From an uncultured Clostridia bacterium (GTDB taxonomy: Bacteria; Bacillota; Clostridia; Oscillospirales; CAG-272), in contig CAMFEL010000020.1 in the NCBI GenBank assembly GCA_945949385.1, positions 1-19,331 on the forward strand: a DNA stretch of 19,331 nt, in the 5' to 3' direction. Made by a program: the position numbers and the translations under genes. This document shows, in pieces, positions 7,080-15,225 of this stretch. Within the stretch, counting starts at the first letter, position 1. Every line of letters starts with the position of its first letter. The notes beneath the pieces are model-generated. The model worked only from the letters and a program-made list of their open reading frames with translations, was not told where the DNA came from and ran no database searches.

Positions 7080-7121
7080 GCTGAAAAGCTTCAAAAACGC
7101 GCAGTTTTCAGCGCGGTTTTT
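7080..7121 (+). promoter_or_regulatory. Possible attenuator in the glycosyltransferase leader
   Basis: CGCGC (7098-7102) and GCGCG (7111-7115) form a hairpin with an 8-base loop, followed by GTTTTT (7116-7121), like a short terminator 11 bases before the ribosome site. GCTGAAAA (7080-7087) can instead pair with TTTTCAGC (7105-7112), which would break the first hairpin at 7111-7112. Two mutually exclusive folds just before a gene are the layout of an attenuator, but the stems are short. Confidence 0.3.
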
Positions 7122-7148
7122 ACTGTAATTTTTGGGGAGGATGCAGAT

Positions 7149-8048
7149 ATGCAGTATTCTTTTACGGTGCTGACGCCTATCTATAACAGAAAAGAGTTTC
7201 TTCCCGCCCTGTTCGATACTCTGAAAAACCAGACCAGACGGGACTTTCAGTGGCTTGTGATTGACGACGGAAGCAGCGAGGACAGCCGCCGCGAAATTGA
7301 GGAATTCTCCCGGGAAACCGGCATTTTTTCTGAGTATTATTACAAGGAAAACGGCGGCAAGCACACCGCGCTCAACTACTCTCATCCATATATAAAATCG
7401 GATTGGGTGCTTATCTTTGACAGCGACGACACCCTGACCCCCGACGCGGCAGAGACAATATGCGCAAAGATTTCCCGGTACGGAAACTGCCCGGAGATCG
7501 GAATTCTCAGCTTTCAGTGCGCCCTTTGCGACGGCGTTCCGTTGGTTGAGTTTGCAGACGCCGACGACACTGTTTCCGATCATATTGAATACCGTATAAA
7601 CGGCAGGCGCCCCGGCGACTGCTGCGAGGTCGTCAGAACGGAAGTTTTGAAAAAGTATCCTTTTCCCGTATATGAAAACGAGCGCTTTTTGGACGAGACT
7701 CATCTGTGGCTGGGAAGCGCCGACGAATACAAAACCGTTTATATAAGCAAGGTAATTTATTTGGCGGAGTATCAAAGCGGCGGACTGACCCGTCAGGGAC
7801 TTACCATGTGGGTGAAAAATCCTTTGGGGAAAATGCACTCTCAGATAGTGGGGCTTAACCCGCGTTGCTGTCTGTCATTTCGCATAAAGCGCGCCATGCT
7901 GTTGATTTTCTACGGAAAAGCCGCCGGCAAAACCCTTGGGGAAATCCGCCGTCTCAGCGGCCATCCCCTTTTTGTCGGAATGTGCACTCTGCCCGGCCTT
8001 GCCCTTTGTCTGTATTGGTACCGCTATCTTAAGGACGGAAAAAACTGA
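7149..8048 (+). CDS. Family 2 glycosyltransferase
   Basis: A 299-residue GT-A-fold transferase that moves a sugar from a nucleotide-sugar donor, probably to a cell-surface polysaccharide or glycolipid. Motifs: FTVLTPIYNR at the start, IDDGSS (38-43), the metal-binding FDSDD (90-94) in the DXD position, and an acidic LDETHLW (181-187) where the catalytic base is expected. The C-terminal part has basic and hydrophobic stretches (about 230-290) that may touch the membrane. The ATG at 7149 is preceded by GGGGAGG at a 9-base distance; the frame stays open upstream without another good start. No other polysaccharide gene is adjacent, so acceptor and product remain unknown. A strong terminator follows at 8106-8133. 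Confidence 0.88.
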   Translation: MQYSFTVLTPIYNRKEFLPALFDTLKNQTRRDFQWLVIDDGSSEDSRREIEEFSRETGIFSEYYYKENGGKHTALNYSHPYIKSDWVLIFDSDDTLTPDAAETICAKISRYGNCPEIGILSFQCALCDGVPLVEFADADDTVSDHIEYRINGRRPGDCCEVVRTEVLKKYPFPVYENERFLDETHLWLGSADEYKTVYISKVIYLAEYQSGGLTRQGLTMWVKNPLGKMHSQIVGLNPRCCLSFRIKRAMLLIFYGKAAGKTLGEIRRLSGHPLFVGMCTLPGLALCLYWYRYLKDGKN

Positions 8049-8105
8049 TTTTCGGTATAGCTTGTCCCATTACCGCCATAATATAAATCAATATCGAGTC
8101 CATTG

Positions 8106-8133
8106 GGGACTTGCCGCCGGCAAGTCCCTTTTT
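8106..8133 (+). terminator. Terminator of the glycosyltransferase gene
   Basis: GGGACTTGCC (8106-8115) and GGCAAGTCCC (8119-8128) form a perfect 10-bp stem with a GCC loop, followed by five T residues. Confidence 0.92.
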
Positions 8134-8206
8134 GTGCGGGAGAGGACATATTTTCAGCCTTTTCCCATATATATGTACAAGTAATACTAAAAAGGGGTAC
8201 CATAAT

Positions 8207-9364
8207 ATGAAAAGGTTGATTTCGGCATTTTTGGCGGCGCTTTGCGCCATGTGTATGCTTAATGCCACATCGGCTGAGGCGGTTACAGCCGAGGAAAACG
8301 CGCCTTTTGACGTAAAGGCGAAAAGTGCCGTGCTTATGGAAGCGGGTACGGGACGGGTATTGTATGCGAAAAATCCCAACGAGGCTCTGCCTCCCGCCTC
8401 CGTTACAAAGGTTATGACTCTGCTGCTTGTAATGGAAGCAATAGACTCCGGAAATCTTTCACTTACGGATACGGTAACGGTCAGCGAATACGCAGCGTCC
8501 ATGGGCGGCTCTCAGGTGTTTCTGGAGCCATTTGAGGAAATGAGCGTTGAGGATATGCTGAAATCCGTTGTGGTGTCCAGCGCAAACGACGCGGCTGTAG
8601 CGCTGTGCGAGAAAGTAGGCGGCAGCGAGGAAGCCTTTGTAAAAATGATGAACGAGCGCGCCGCAGAGCTTGGTATGGAGAATACGAATTTCGAAAATGT
8701 CACGGGACTTGACGATGACACGGTAAATCATACCATAAGCGCGTATGATATTGCTCTCGTGTCAAGGGAACTGATTACAAAGCATCCGCTTATTCTGAAT
8801 TACAGCTCCATATGGATGGATACAATAAGGGACGGAGCCTTCGGTCTGTCAAACACAAACCGTCTTATCCGCTTTTACAGCGGCGCTACGGGGCTGAAGA
8901 CCGGCTCCACCTCAAAGGCCGGCTTTTGCATAAGCGCAACCGCGTCAAGAGACGGTATGGACTTGATTGCGGTCATAATGGGCAGCGAAAGCCGGGATAT
9001 AAGAAACGCGGCGGCAACTCAGCTTCTCGACTGGGGCTTTGCCAATTACTGCGTATTTACCGATGAGGGCGGCGAGGGTGAAGAAGTGCGTGTTACCGGC
9101 GGCGTCGGCAGCAGCGTCGGTACGGTTATTGACCCCGTGTCCGTACTGCTTCCCAAGGGCAGCGACAAGAAAATCGAGAAAAAGTTCAGTTATAACAGTT
9201 CCTGCGCGGCACCCGTTAAAGAGGGAGACAGCCTCGGCACCGTTACCTATGAGCTTGACGGCGAGACGGTGGCAAGCGCCGAAATACGCGCCTGCGCGGA
9301 TATAGACAAAATCAGCTTCGGCGGCGTTCTGAAACGGATACTGCAAAGCTATCTTCTGTATTGA
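8207..9364 (+). CDS. Secreted D-alanyl-D-alanine carboxypeptidase (peptidase S11, penicillin-binding)
   Basis: A 385-residue DD-carboxypeptidase of the DacA/DacF family, which removes the terminal D-Ala from peptidoglycan pentapeptides outside the membrane. Residues 1-24 are a signal peptide ending SAEA. All three penicillin-binding motifs are present: SVTK with nucleophile Ser65 and Lys68, SAN at 125-127 and KTG at 231-233. Residues about 285-370 form the beta-rich C-terminal PBP5-type domain, and the tail GVLKRILQSYLLY (373-385) looks like an amphipathic membrane anchor. The start is ATG 8207, with AAAAGGGG 9 bases before it. It stands alone. Sporulating Clostridia have several paralogues (dacA, dacB, dacF); which one this is cannot be settled from sequence alone. 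Confidence 0.93.
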   Translation: MKRLISAFLAALCAMCMLNATSAEAVTAEENAPFDVKAKSAVLMEAGTGRVLYAKNPNEALPPASVTKVMTLLLVMEAIDSGNLSLTDTVTVSEYAASMGGSQVFLEPFEEMSVEDMLKSVVVSSANDAAVALCEKVGGSEEAFVKMMNERAAELGMENTNFENVTGLDDDTVNHTISAYDIALVSRELITKHPLILNYSSIWMDTIRDGAFGLSNTNRLIRFYSGATGLKTGSTSKAGFCISATASRDGMDLIAVIMGSESRDIRNAAATQLLDWGFANYCVFTDEGGEGEEVRVTGGVGSSVGTVIDPVSVLLPKGSDKKIEKKFSYNSSCAAPVKEGDSLGTVTYELDGETVASAEIRACADIDKISFGGVLKRILQSYLLY

Positions 9365-9448
9365 ATTTTTACGGATTGATTATTGTAACATATAAGGACA
9401 AAAACCGACGAAAATAATTATAAATCTCTTATATTTTTCCGTTTTCTA

Positions 9449-9477
9449 TTGAAATTGATTTTTCTTTATAGTAATAT
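9449..9477 (+). promoter_or_regulatory. Promoter of pgi
   Basis: TTGAAA (9449-9454) and TAATAT (9472-9477) are 17 bases apart in a very AT-rich 150-base intergenic stretch. The -10 box ends 36 bases before the ATG at 9514. Confidence 0.6.
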
Positions 9478-9513
9478 ATACATATTGATTGCATAAAAGA
9501 AAGGTCATGGAAA

Positions 9514-10860
9514 ATGTCAGTTAAGTTAAACGAAAAGTTTGTCAAAAATTTTGTTTCATCAGCCGCTCTTGAGGCTATCGCACCCGAGGTAGAAAAGGCT
9601 CTTGAGACCGTAAAAAACAGAAACGGCGCAGGCGCCGATTTTCTCGGCTGGTATAAGCGCCCCGTTGACTACGACAGGGAAGAGTACGCACGCATTAAGG
9701 CGGCGGCTGAGAAAATCAGAAAGACAAGCGATGTTCTTATTGTTATCGGCATCGGAGGCTCCTATCTGGGCGCCCGTTCCGCTATTGAATTCGTAAACGG
9801 CAATATGCACAACGAAGCAGGCGGCAAAGTTTCCGTATACTTCTCCGGCAACAGCATTTCCTCCTCCGCTCTCAGCGACCTTCTTCGCGTGTGCGAGGGC
9901 AAGGATATTTCCCTGAATGTTGTGTCAAAATCCGGTACCACCACAGAGCCCGCGGTTGCCTTCCGTATTTTCAGAGAGCTTCTCATAAAGAAATACGGCG
10001 AGGACGGAGCGCGGGAGAGAATTTACTGCACTACCGACAAACAGCGCGGAAAGCTGAAAGAGCTTGCTGACAAATGCGGATATGAGACCTTCGTTGTTCC
10101 CGACGACATCGGCGGCAGATACTCAGTTCTTACCGCTGTGGGACTTCTCCCTATTGCGGCTGCAGGCATAGATATTGACGCAATGATGCAGGGCGCCGCA
10201 GACGCTATGAACGATTTTCAGGCTCCCGCACTTGACAATAACGACTGCCTGAAGTATGCCGCATACAGAAACCTTCTTTACAGAGACGGCAAATCCACCG
10301 AGATCCTTGTTTCCTATGAGCCTTCTCTGCAGATGTACTGCGAATGGTGGAAACAGCTTTACGGCGAGTCCGAGGGCAAGGACGGCAAGGGACTTTTCCC
10401 CGCGTCCGTAATATTCTCCACCGACCTTCACTCCCTGGGTCAGTATATCCAGCAGGGCGTGCGCAATATCTTTGAAACCGTTATCGATATTAAGAATTCC
10501 AACGACGCCGTAAAGGTTCCCTTTGACCCCGAAAACTCCGACGGGCTCAATTTCCTCAGCGGTATGGATATGAGCGAGATCAACCGCTGCGCAATGAATG
10601 CAACTCTTTACGCACACAATGACGGCGGCGTTCCCAACATCGTGCTTGAGATCCCCGACAGAAGCGCGTATACCTACGGATATATTTCCTATTTCTTTGA
10701 GCTTGCCTGCGCGGTTTCCGGCTATACTCTGGGAGTAAATCCCTTTGACCAGCCCGGATTTGAGGCATATAAGAAGAATATGTTCGCTCTGCTTGACAAA
10801 CCCGACCCGTCCCTTGACGAGTTGAAGAAGTCTCTCAGAGAAAGAATGGCCGATAACTGA
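9514..10860 (+). CDS. pgi: Glucose-6-phosphate isomerase
   Basis: A 448-residue enzyme that interconverts glucose 6-phosphate and fructose 6-phosphate in glycolysis. The size fits the short Firmicutes type rather than the roughly 550-residue proteobacterial type. Phosphosugar-binding motifs are clear: GIGGSYLGAR (79-88) and SKSGTTTEP (138-146). The first family signature reads DDIGGRYSVLTAVG (197-210), and the second is near the C-terminus, NPFDQPGFEAYKK, with Phe where Ile or Val is usual. GAAAGG precedes the ATG by 9 bases. The gene has its own promoter and terminator, so it is probably expressed as a single-gene unit. Confidence 0.97.
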   Translation: MSVKLNEKFVKNFVSSAALEAIAPEVEKALETVKNRNGAGADFLGWYKRPVDYDREEYARIKAAAEKIRKTSDVLIVIGIGGSYLGARSAIEFVNGNMHNEAGGKVSVYFSGNSISSSALSDLLRVCEGKDISLNVVSKSGTTTEPAVAFRIFRELLIKKYGEDGARERIYCTTDKQRGKLKELADKCGYETFVVPDDIGGRYSVLTAVGLLPIAAAGIDIDAMMQGAADAMNDFQAPALDNNDCLKYAAYRNLLYRDGKSTEILVSYEPSLQMYCEWWKQLYGESEGKDGKGLFPASVIFSTDLHSLGQYIQQGVRNIFETVIDIKNSNDAVKVPFDPENSDGLNFLSGMDMSEINRCAMNATLYAHNDGGVPNIVLEIPDRSAYTYGYISYFFELACAVSGYTLGVNPFDQPGFEAYKKNMFALLDKPDPSLDELKKSLRERMADN

Positions 10861-10894
10861 TAATTAAAAATTTATAATTGATAATTGATAATGT

Positions 10895-10925
10895 AAAACG
10901 AAGCGCCCCCGTGCGCTTCGTTTTT
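10895..10925 (+). terminator. Terminator of pgi
   Basis: AAAACGAAGCGC (10895-10906) pairs with GCGCTTCGTTTT (10913-10924) across CCCCGT, ending in five T residues. Confidence 0.93.
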
Positions 10926-10969
10926 AACACAATTATTTGAAATTATTAACAAAAATATCTATTTTATAC

Positions 10970-10998
10970 TTGCAATTATCGTTAAAATGCAGTATAAT
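10970..10998 (+). promoter_or_regulatory. Sigma-A-type promoter of the small P-loop protein gene
   Basis: TTGCAA (10970-10975) and a perfect TATAAT (10993-10998) are 17 bases apart, giving a leader of about 48 bases before the ATG at 11053. Confidence 0.85.
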
Positions 10999-11052
10999 AA
11001 TGTCACACAGATAAAGCTGTGGATACTTCTTATAATCACGGAGGAAACTGAT

Positions 11053-11460
11053 ATGATTAAGTTGATCGTCGGAGTAAAGGGCACGGGCAAGACCAAGCAG
11101 CTTATAGAGCTGGTCAGCCAGGCGCTTAATACCACTAACGGAGATGTTGTTTGTATAGAAAAGGGCGATAAGCTGAGATTTGATGTAAATTACCGCTGCC
11201 GCCTTGTTGATACCGAGGCTTTCGGCGTAGCTGACGCCGCGTCTCTTTACGGCTTTGTTGCCGGCATCCTTGCAAGTAATCATGATGTTACCGACGTGTT
11301 TATTGATTCCGCACTTAAGATTTGTCAGGAGGACACCGCAGCCTTTGACGAATTTCTGAAAAAAGCTGACGGCATCGCCGAAAAGAACGATGCAAAGCTT
11401 GTAATAACCGCTTCAATTCCCGCAGAAAATGTTACGGAAACAATGAAGCAGTATATCTGA
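11053..11460 (+). CDS. Small P-loop NTP-binding protein, function unknown
   Basis: A 135-residue protein with a Walker A motif GVKGTGKT at residues 7-14, right after the first beta-strand, and a Walker B-like strand DVFIDSA at 81-87. A further hydrophobic strand, KLVITAS (115-121), fits a minimal Rossmann-like P-loop core. It is much shorter than kinases or AAA proteins and has no visible lid or partner domain. The start at ATG 11053 is set by GGAGG 8 bases upstream; the frame is open further upstream but runs into the promoter. Its own promoter and a strong terminator make it a single-gene unit. Automatic pipelines may give such proteins vague labels; I do not know a demonstrated function. 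Confidence 0.82.
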   Translation: MIKLIVGVKGTGKTKQLIELVSQALNTTNGDVVCIEKGDKLRFDVNYRCRLVDTEAFGVADAASLYGFVAGILASNHDVTDVFIDSALKICQEDTAAFDEFLKKADGIAEKNDAKLVITASIPAENVTETMKQYI

Positions 11461-11470
11461 CGGATATGCC

Positions 11471-11524
11471 GAAAAGGCATACGGTATGCGGACAGAGAGC
11501 AGCATGCCGTATGCCTTTTCTTTT
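11471..11524 (+). terminator. Terminator of the small P-loop protein gene
   Basis: A 19-bp stem, 11471-11489 pairing with 11502-11520 (core GGCATACGG/CCGTATGCC, one G:T pair), with a 12-base loop and a T-rich tail TTTTCTTTT. Confidence 0.9.
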
Positions 11525-11558
11525 GCGTTTATGATATGTATAAGGAGTGAACAAAAAA

Positions 11559-12530
11559 GTGAAACTGGAAACAGAGCGGCTGGAGCTTGTTCTGCTCACC
11601 CCGGACGAGCAGCTTGCATGGGCCGAAAACTCGGCAGAGCCGGAAGAAAAATATCAATGCGTATACAAAGCTGAGCCAATGGAGCCGTGGTTTGCCGAAA
11701 TACTTAAAAGCCAATGCGAAAAATACGCTGGCTGTCCCGACGGGTGGGTGTGGCACGGTTTTTTCTGGATAATAAGAAAAAGCGACCGTACCGTGGTAGG
11801 CTCTTTTGACTTTAAGAGAGCCCCCGACGAAAAGGGATATACGGAAATAGGCTACGGACTGGGGGAAGAGTGGCGCGGACAGGGATATATGAGCGAAGCG
11901 GTGGAGGCGGCGTGCCGCTGGGCGCTGTCTCAACCCGAAATAAAAGGCGTCTGCGCCGAAACGGAGCCCGATAATACGGCATCCGTCAAGGTTCTCCTAC
12001 GCTGTGGCTTTGCCGAAACCGGACGGGATAAATATGTAAACTGGCTGAAAACCGAAGAAAGCCCCGAGGACAGGGAGATCCGCCTGTTCTGGCAGAGATT
12101 TCTGCGCGCCGCCGGACTGTCTCCTGATACAAAACTGTATGAGGATTTTTATTTTGATATAACAGAGCAGTCTGCCAATCATCTTTTACAGTTGGTGCTT
12201 GAGGGCAAAAAACGGGCAACCTCAAGCGCGTATCCCTGCTATGAGTTAGAGGGAGAGCCATTGCCGAAGGTAGGGGATTACAGTGTAGTGACCGATTTTC
12301 ACAGAAAGCCGTACTGCGTAATAGAGACTGTGGCTGTCAGTATCATACCCTTTGATAAAATGACCTTTGATGTATGCTCCCGCGAGGGCGAGGACGAATG
12401 CCTGGAAACATGGCAGGAAAAGCACCGCAGATTCTTTGCTTCCGATGCAAAGGAGTCCGGCTACACCTTTACGGAGTCTATGCCCGTGGTTTTTGAAGAT
12501 TTTCGCGTAATATACAAGGAGGAAAAGTAG
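11559..12530 (+). CDS. GNAT acetyltransferase fused to ASCH domain
   Basis: A 323-residue two-domain protein. Residues 1-165 are a RimJ/RimL-like GNAT N-acetyltransferase, with METERLEL-type start (MKLETERLEL), strand EIGYGLGEEWRGQGYM and the acetyl-CoA loop RGQGYM (106-111), then the family ETEPDNTASVKVLLRCGF segment. Residues about 175-320 match the ASCH fold (YhfF-like): LFWQRFL at the front, GKKRATSS (216-223) and VGDYSVVTDFHRKPY. ASCH domains bind nucleic acid or modified nucleosides, and one member, YqfB, hydrolyses N4-acetylcytidine; whether that applies here is unknown. The start is GTG 11559, with AAGGAG at 11542-11547; the earlier in-frame GTG at 11547 overlaps that site. The ABC exporter begins about 100 bases downstream with no terminator between. 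Confidence 0.85.
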   Translation: MKLETERLELVLLTPDEQLAWAENSAEPEEKYQCVYKAEPMEPWFAEILKSQCEKYAGCPDGWVWHGFFWIIRKSDRTVVGSFDFKRAPDEKGYTEIGYGLGEEWRGQGYMSEAVEAACRWALSQPEIKGVCAETEPDNTASVKVLLRCGFAETGRDKYVNWLKTEESPEDREIRLFWQRFLRAAGLSPDTKLYEDFYFDITEQSANHLLQLVLEGKKRATSSAYPCYELEGEPLPKVGDYSVVTDFHRKPYCVIETVAVSIIPFDKMTFDVCSREGEDECLETWQEKHRRFFASDAKESGYTFTESMPVVFEDFRVIYKEEK

Positions 12531-12633
12531 CTTTCATCTCACAGATTTTACAATCAGGCCAGCAAAATCAAGGAGGTATATAAGAGTTATATCAGGACAG
12601 TAAGCAACCGGCAGACAGTGAGGAGGCATAAAG

Positions 12634-13608
12634 ATGATAGAGCTTAAAAACATCAGCAAAACCTTTAAGGTGGCACAGCGCAGCGCGGGCTTTTCGGAGG
12701 CGGTCAAGGCGCTGTTCAAAAAAGAGTATACATATGTAAACGCTCTTCGGGATGTGTCATTTACCGTGCAGGACGGAGAAATGGTAGGCTACATAGGCCC
12801 TAACGGCGCGGGAAAAAGCAGCACGGTAAAAGTAATGAGCGGAATACTGACGCCGGACAGCGGAGAATGTATTATCGACGGACTTACCCCCTGGAAAAGC
12901 AGAAAAGAGCATGTAAAAAACATCGGCGTTGTTTTCGGACAGCGCTCACAGCTTTGGTGGGATGTGCCTGTTATAGACAGCTTTGAACTGCTGCGGGACA
13001 TATATAAGGTGGACGAAAGCGGGTACAAAAAGACTCTGTCCGCTCTGACGGAGCAATTGAATATCGGAGACATTATCAAAACGCCCGTAAGACAGCTTTC
13101 CCTCGGTCAGCGTATGCGGTGCGAGATTGCGGCATCTCTCTTGCACAGTCCCAAGATCCTTTTTCTGGACGAGCCTACCATAGGTCTCGACGCTGTTTCA
13201 AAAATTGCGGTCAGAGACTTTATAAAAACCCTTAATCGCGAAAACGGGACGACTGTTATTCTGACAACTCACGATATGCAGGATATTGAGGCGCTTACAG
13301 AAAGGATACTTCTTATCGGCAAAGGCAGAATACTGCTGGACGGCACCCTGTCTCAGCTTAAAAACAGACATTCGACCCATAAAACGCTTACGGTGGATTA
13401 TATCGGAGAAAAGCTGCCCGAGGCTGAGAATATGACGGTTGTAAAAGACATGGGCGGACACGCGGAAATCGTCATAGATACATCTCTTATCAGCGTTTCA
13501 CAGGCTGTGGCGCAGATTTCCGCGTCCGTTGAGCTAAAGGACATATCTGTCACGGGAGAGAGCGTTGACGAAACGGTGGTCTCCCTTTATAAGGAATTCA
13601 ACATATGA
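12634..13608 (+). CDS. ABC transporter ATPase subunit (ABC-2 exporter)
   Basis: A 324-residue ATP-binding subunit. Walker A GPNGAGKS is at 55-62, Q-loop near FGQRSQLWW (101-109), signature LSLGQ at 155-159, Walker B ILFLDE at 175-180 and the H-loop His at 213. A C-terminal extension of about 80 residues follows the nucleotide-binding domain, as in DrrA-like exporter ATPases. The next two genes encode membrane partners; its TGA overlaps the first permease ATG (ATGA), indicating translational coupling. GAGGAGG precedes the ATG at 12634. The set resembles the uncharacterised COG4586/4587/3694 three-gene exporters. The substrate is unknown. Confidence 0.94.
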   Translation: MIELKNISKTFKVAQRSAGFSEAVKALFKKEYTYVNALRDVSFTVQDGEMVGYIGPNGAGKSSTVKVMSGILTPDSGECIIDGLTPWKSRKEHVKNIGVVFGQRSQLWWDVPVIDSFELLRDIYKVDESGYKKTLSALTEQLNIGDIIKTPVRQLSLGQRMRCEIAASLLHSPKILFLDEPTIGLDAVSKIAVRDFIKTLNRENGTTVILTTHDMQDIEALTERILLIGKGRILLDGTLSQLKNRHSTHKTLTVDYIGEKLPEAENMTVVKDMGGHAEIVIDTSLISVSQAVAQISASVELKDISVTGESVDETVVSLYKEFNI

Positions 13609-14408
13609 AAAAGTATCTTTCTTTTTTCAGAATAAGGTTTATCGCGGGGCTTCAGTACCGAGCCGCCGCGTGGGGAGGTATTGCCACACAGTTTGCATGG
13701 GGGTTTTTGACCATACTGATGTACCGAGCGTTTTATGAAACCTCAGCGGACAGCTTCCCCATGACATTTTCGGCGCTGTCCACATATATATGGCTTCAGC
13801 AGGCACTTCTTGCCATGTTTATGTTCTGGTATTTTGACAACGAAATTTTTGAGGGCATCACATCAGGCACAATTGCCTATGAGCTGTGCCGCCCCTGCAA
13901 TCTGTATTCCATGTGGTTTGTAAAAAATATGGCTGTACGCCTGTCAAGAGCCGTGCTTCGCTGTGTGCCAATTCTGCTTGTGGCGGCGTTTCTTCCCGAT
14001 CCCTACGGTATAAGTCTGCCCCAAAGCTTTGAAGCCGGCGCCTTGTTTCTTATATCTGTAATACTTGGATTCTTAGTGCTTGTGTCTCTTTCGATGCTTG
14101 TATATATTTCGGCGTTTTATACCATTTCAACACAGGGAATACGAATGCTGGCCACATCGGTAATGGAGTTTTTATGCGGAGCTGTAATACCCATACCGTT
14201 CTTTCCGGTAGTGTTGCAAAGGGTTATGTACGTCCTGCCTTTTGCTTCCGTGCAAAGCACGCCCTTTCTGATATATACCGGTTATATAAACGGCATAGAA
14301 GCGCTGCACAGTATAGGACTTCAGGCAATATGGCTGGTGCTTTTGATGACTGCGGGGATTCTTTTAATGAAATGCTCTCTCAGAAAAATAGTTGTTCAGG
14401 GGGGGTAA
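13605..14408 (+). CDS. ABC-2 type permease, first subunit
   Basis: A 267-residue integral membrane protein with about six hydrophobic helices, for example ALLAMFMFWYF near residue 70 and LFLISVILGFLVLVSLSML around 145-165. The N-terminus MKKYLSFFRIRFIAGLQYRA is typical of this permease family (ABC2_membrane_6-like). It starts inside the ATPase stop codon (4-base overlap) and ends 3 bases before the second permease, so the three subunits are made together. It probably forms a heterodimeric channel with the next gene product. Confidence 0.9.
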   Translation: MKKYLSFFRIRFIAGLQYRAAAWGGIATQFAWGFLTILMYRAFYETSADSFPMTFSALSTYIWLQQALLAMFMFWYFDNEIFEGITSGTIAYELCRPCNLYSMWFVKNMAVRLSRAVLRCVPILLVAAFLPDPYGISLPQSFEAGALFLISVILGFLVLVSLSMLVYISAFYTISTQGIRMLATSVMEFLCGAVIPIPFFPVVLQRVMYVLPFASVQSTPFLIYTGYINGIEALHSIGLQAIWLVLLMTAGILLMKCSLRKIVVQGG

Positions 14409-14411
14409 ACG

Positions 14412-15188
14412 ATGAAACTATATTTGAAATTTATCGCCATACAGCTGAAATCTCAGATGCAGTATAAGGCGTCCTTTTTCATGACCGCCGTAGGACAGTT
14501 TCTTATTTCATTTTCGGCGTTTCTCGGTGTGTACTTTATGCTTTCCCGTTTTCACTCGGTAAAAGGCTTTGAACTGCCCGAAATTCTCATATGCTTTTCC
14601 GTGGTGCTCACTTCGTTTGCAATATCGGAGTGCTTTGTACGCGGCTTTGATGTATTTCCGCGGCTTATTCAAAGCGGAAATCTTGACCGCATACTTCTGC
14701 GCCCCCGAAACGAAGTGTTTCAGGTGCTGACCTCAAATATTGAATTTACCAGATTCGGCAGACTGCTTCAGGCACTGCTGATGCTTGTATATGCCGTTCC
14801 CGCAAGCGGTATAGTCTGGAGCTTTGACAAAATTATGACGGTGGTGCTTATGATAATCGGGGGCATTGCAGTGTTTTCATCACTGTTTGTATTGTACGCC
14901 GGTATAAGCTTCTTTACTGTTGAGGGAATTGAGTTTATGAATATATTCACGGACGGCACTAAGGAATTCGGCAAATACCCTGTGTCCATATACGGCAAGG
15001 GAATACTGAAATTCTATACTTATGTGGTGCCCATCGCTCTGTTTCAGTACTATCCGTTTCTGTATCTTGTGGGCAGGTCGGACAGTATAGGGCTCATCTT
15101 TCTGCCGCTGCTGGGATTTTTGTTTATGATACCATGCTACTGCTTTTTCCGCTTCGGACTCAGAAGGTATAAATCCACGGGGTCGTGA
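14412..15188 (+). CDS. ABC-2 type permease, second subunit
   Basis: A 258-residue integral membrane protein with about six hydrophobic helices. Its start, MKLYLKFIAIQLKSQMQYKA, is laid out like that of the first permease, which suggests an old duplication. The cytoplasmic loop IQSGNLDRILLRPRNEVFQV matches the position of SGTIAYELCRPCNLYS in the partner. A GGGGGG ribosome site lies 6 bases before the ATG, partly inside the previous gene. It completes the exporter; the phosphoesterase gene follows 37 bases later. Confidence 0.9.
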   Translation: MKLYLKFIAIQLKSQMQYKASFFMTAVGQFLISFSAFLGVYFMLSRFHSVKGFELPEILICFSVVLTSFAISECFVRGFDVFPRLIQSGNLDRILLRPRNEVFQVLTSNIEFTRFGRLLQALLMLVYAVPASGIVWSFDKIMTVVLMIIGGIAVFSSLFVLYAGISFFTVEGIEFMNIFTDGTKEFGKYPVSIYGKGILKFYTYVVPIALFQYYPFLYLVGRSDSIGLIFLPLLGFLFMIPCYCFFRFGLRRYKSTGS

Positions 15189-15225
15189 CGGATTTTCTGA
15201 AACTTATCACTAAAGGAGATACACA

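Noticed and set aside
11547..11558. Earlier GTG start for the GNAT-ASCH gene
   Set aside because: This GTG overlaps the AAGGAG ribosome site itself; GTG 11559 is properly spaced and begins MKLETERL, the usual start of this GNAT type.
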